From: Streptomyces sp. HNM0575
GTDB lineage: Bacteria; Actinomycetota; Actinomycetes; Streptomycetales; Streptomycetaceae
Reading direction: 5' to 3'
DNA: 64,000 nucleotides
NCBI RefSeq assembly: GCF_012726265.1
Contig: NZ_JAASAG010000004.1
Location: 1-64,000, forward strand
The position numbers were made by a program, and so were the translations under genes. The first letter of the stretch is position 1. Each line of letters starts with the position of its first letter. The notes beneath the pieces are model-generated. The model was given only the letters and a program-made list of their open reading frames with translations. It had not been told where the DNA came from and searched no databases. Shown piece by piece: positions 63,181 to 64,000 of the stretch.

Positions 63181-64000
63181 ATGACGCGGCTGGAGACACC
63201 ACCACGCGCGCAGACCCGCGTTCCGCGCAGACTCACCCTTCTCGGCCCGGCGTTCGTGGCCGCCGTCGCGTATGTCGACCCGGGAAACGTGGCGACCAAC
63301 GTCAGCGCGGGAGCCGAGTTCGGCTATCTGCTGCTGTGGGTCGTCGTGGCCGCCAACCTCATGGCCGTGCTCGTGCAGTACCTCTCGGCGAAGCTGGGAC
63401 TCGTCGCGGGAGCATCGCTTCCCCACCTCCTCGGCAGGCACCTGCCTCGCTCCGGGCGGCTGCTCTACTGGGTCCAGGCCGAGGCCGTCGCCATGGCCAC
63501 CGACATCGCCGAGGTCGTCGGCGGAGCGATCGCCCTCCAGCTGCTCTTCGACCTGCCGCTTCTGGCCGGCGGGCTGGTGACCGGAGTGGTCTCCACGCTG
63601 ATCCTGCTGGTCAAGGACCGCAGCGGGCAGTCCGCCTTCGAGCACACCGTGCTCGCGTTTCTGGCGGTGATCGCGGTCGGCTTCGTCGCGGGCCTCGTGA
63701 TCGAACCACCTGCCGCCGATGCGGCCGACGGACTCATGCCGGCGTTCCAGGGGGCCGGCAGCGTGCTGCTCGCCGCGGGCATCCTGGGCGCCACCGTCAT
63801 GCCGCACGCCGTGTACCTGCACTCCGCCCTGACCCACGACCGGCACGGCCACCTTCCGGAACGGACGCGCCGCACACTGCTGTTGCGGGCCACGCGCTGG
63901 GACGTGGGCCTGTCGATGATCATCGCGGGCAGCATCAACGCCGCGATGCTGCTGCTGGCGGCCGGTGAACTGCGCGGCGTGGCCGGAACGAGCACACTCG
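63181..64000 (+). CDS. mntH: NRAMP family divalent metal (Mn) transporter, partial
   Basis: The first 273 codons of an Nramp transporter are present; the gene runs off the end of the window. The metal-site motif DPGN lies in helix 1 (AAVAYVDPGNVATNVSAGAEFGY, near 23-45) and the second metal motif MPH in helix 6 (LGATVMPHAVYLHSAL, near 202-217). The rest alternates hydrophobic segments as expected. ATG at 63181 follows AGGAG. MntH proteins import Mn with protons. It follows nrdB after a strong hairpin, and the NrdB metal site suggests a need for Mn. Confidence 0.9.
   Translation, partial: MTRLETPPRAQTRVPRRLTLLGPAFVAAVAYVDPGNVATNVSAGAEFGYLLLWVVVAANLMAVLVQYLSAKLGLVAGASLPHLLGRHLPRSGRLLYWVQAEAVAMATDIAEVVGGAIALQLLFDLPLLAGGLVTGVVSTLILLVKDRSGQSAFEHTVLAFLAVIAVGFVAGLVIEPPAADAADGLMPAFQGAGSVLLAAGILGATVMPHAVYLHSALTHDRHGHLPERTRRTLLLRATRWDVGLSMIIAGSINAAMLLLAAGELRGVAGTSTL

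Overview
The window looks like a stretch of a Streptomyces chromosome. Base composition is very GC-rich, there are many GTG starts with GGAGG-type ribosome binding sites, and the families are typical of that genus: a GAF/SpoIIE phosphatase, DUF2180, FadR-type GntR regulators, a cysteine-free bL32 in a zinc regulon, a ScfR-type propionate regulator, and cobalamin-riboswitch-controlled ribonucleotide reductase. No rRNA, tRNA, CRISPR array or intact insertion sequence was seen.

Layout. 1-5 kb is a decayed strip. It holds a SpoIIE/PP2C phosphatase broken by stops and frameshifts, an intact DJ-1/PfpI protein, the cut-off N-terminus of a conjugation (type IV secretion) protein, an unassigned fragment, a frameshifted MFS transporter, a DUF2180 protein and, at 5.4-5.7 kb, a DUF190 protein. 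6.5-18.2 kb is a compact catabolic cluster: an ABC uptake system, a UbiD-type decarboxylase, a three-subunit molybdenum hydroxylase, an alpha/beta hydrolase, an ACMSD-like amidohydrolase and two paralogous FadR-type regulators. It probably degrades an aromatic or N-heterocyclic carboxylate. Two copies of a perfect 12-bp palindrome lie upstream, and a 47-bp relic of the hydroxylase gene lies just beyond the 3' end.

18.8-30.4 kb is a patchwork of single genes and local regulators: a sodium symporter, SDR with TetR, a truncated cyanase next to a DJ-1 gene tail, an XRE regulator, a hydrolase with MerR, an aldo/keto reductase with TetR and twin operators, a ferredoxin-reductase plus AurF-like diiron oxygenase pair, and a quinone oxidoreductase. 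30.6-39.1 kb is a second catabolic operon (M20 peptidase, aldehyde dehydrogenase, SDR, DUF3311, sodium symporter, YtcJ-like amidohydrolase) with a divergent FadR-type regulator and a textbook operator. 39.2-40.8 kb encodes a sigma factor fused to an anti-sigma zinc finger and a membrane anchor.

41.0-47.1 kb is a zinc-starvation island: bL32 without cysteines, a COG0523 GTPase, a cysteine-rich protein, Zur, a histidine-rich protein behind a strongly folded leader, and znuACB, with three matching Zur-box candidates. 47.2-52.4 kb is the methylcitrate cluster prpDBC with its divergent ScfR-type regulator. 52.6-58.0 kb is the distal valine (methylmalonate semialdehyde) operon, whose promoter is followed by a cobalamin riboswitch. 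58.6-63.1 kb is nrdAB, preceded by tandem NrdR boxes and a second, divergent cobalamin riboswitch. Its NrdB has the metal-site residues of the Mn/Fe class Ic type, and the next gene is an NRAMP (Mn) transporter that runs off the window. The last 17 kb thus groups zinc, manganese and B12 sensing with propionyl-CoA metabolism and DNA precursor synthesis.
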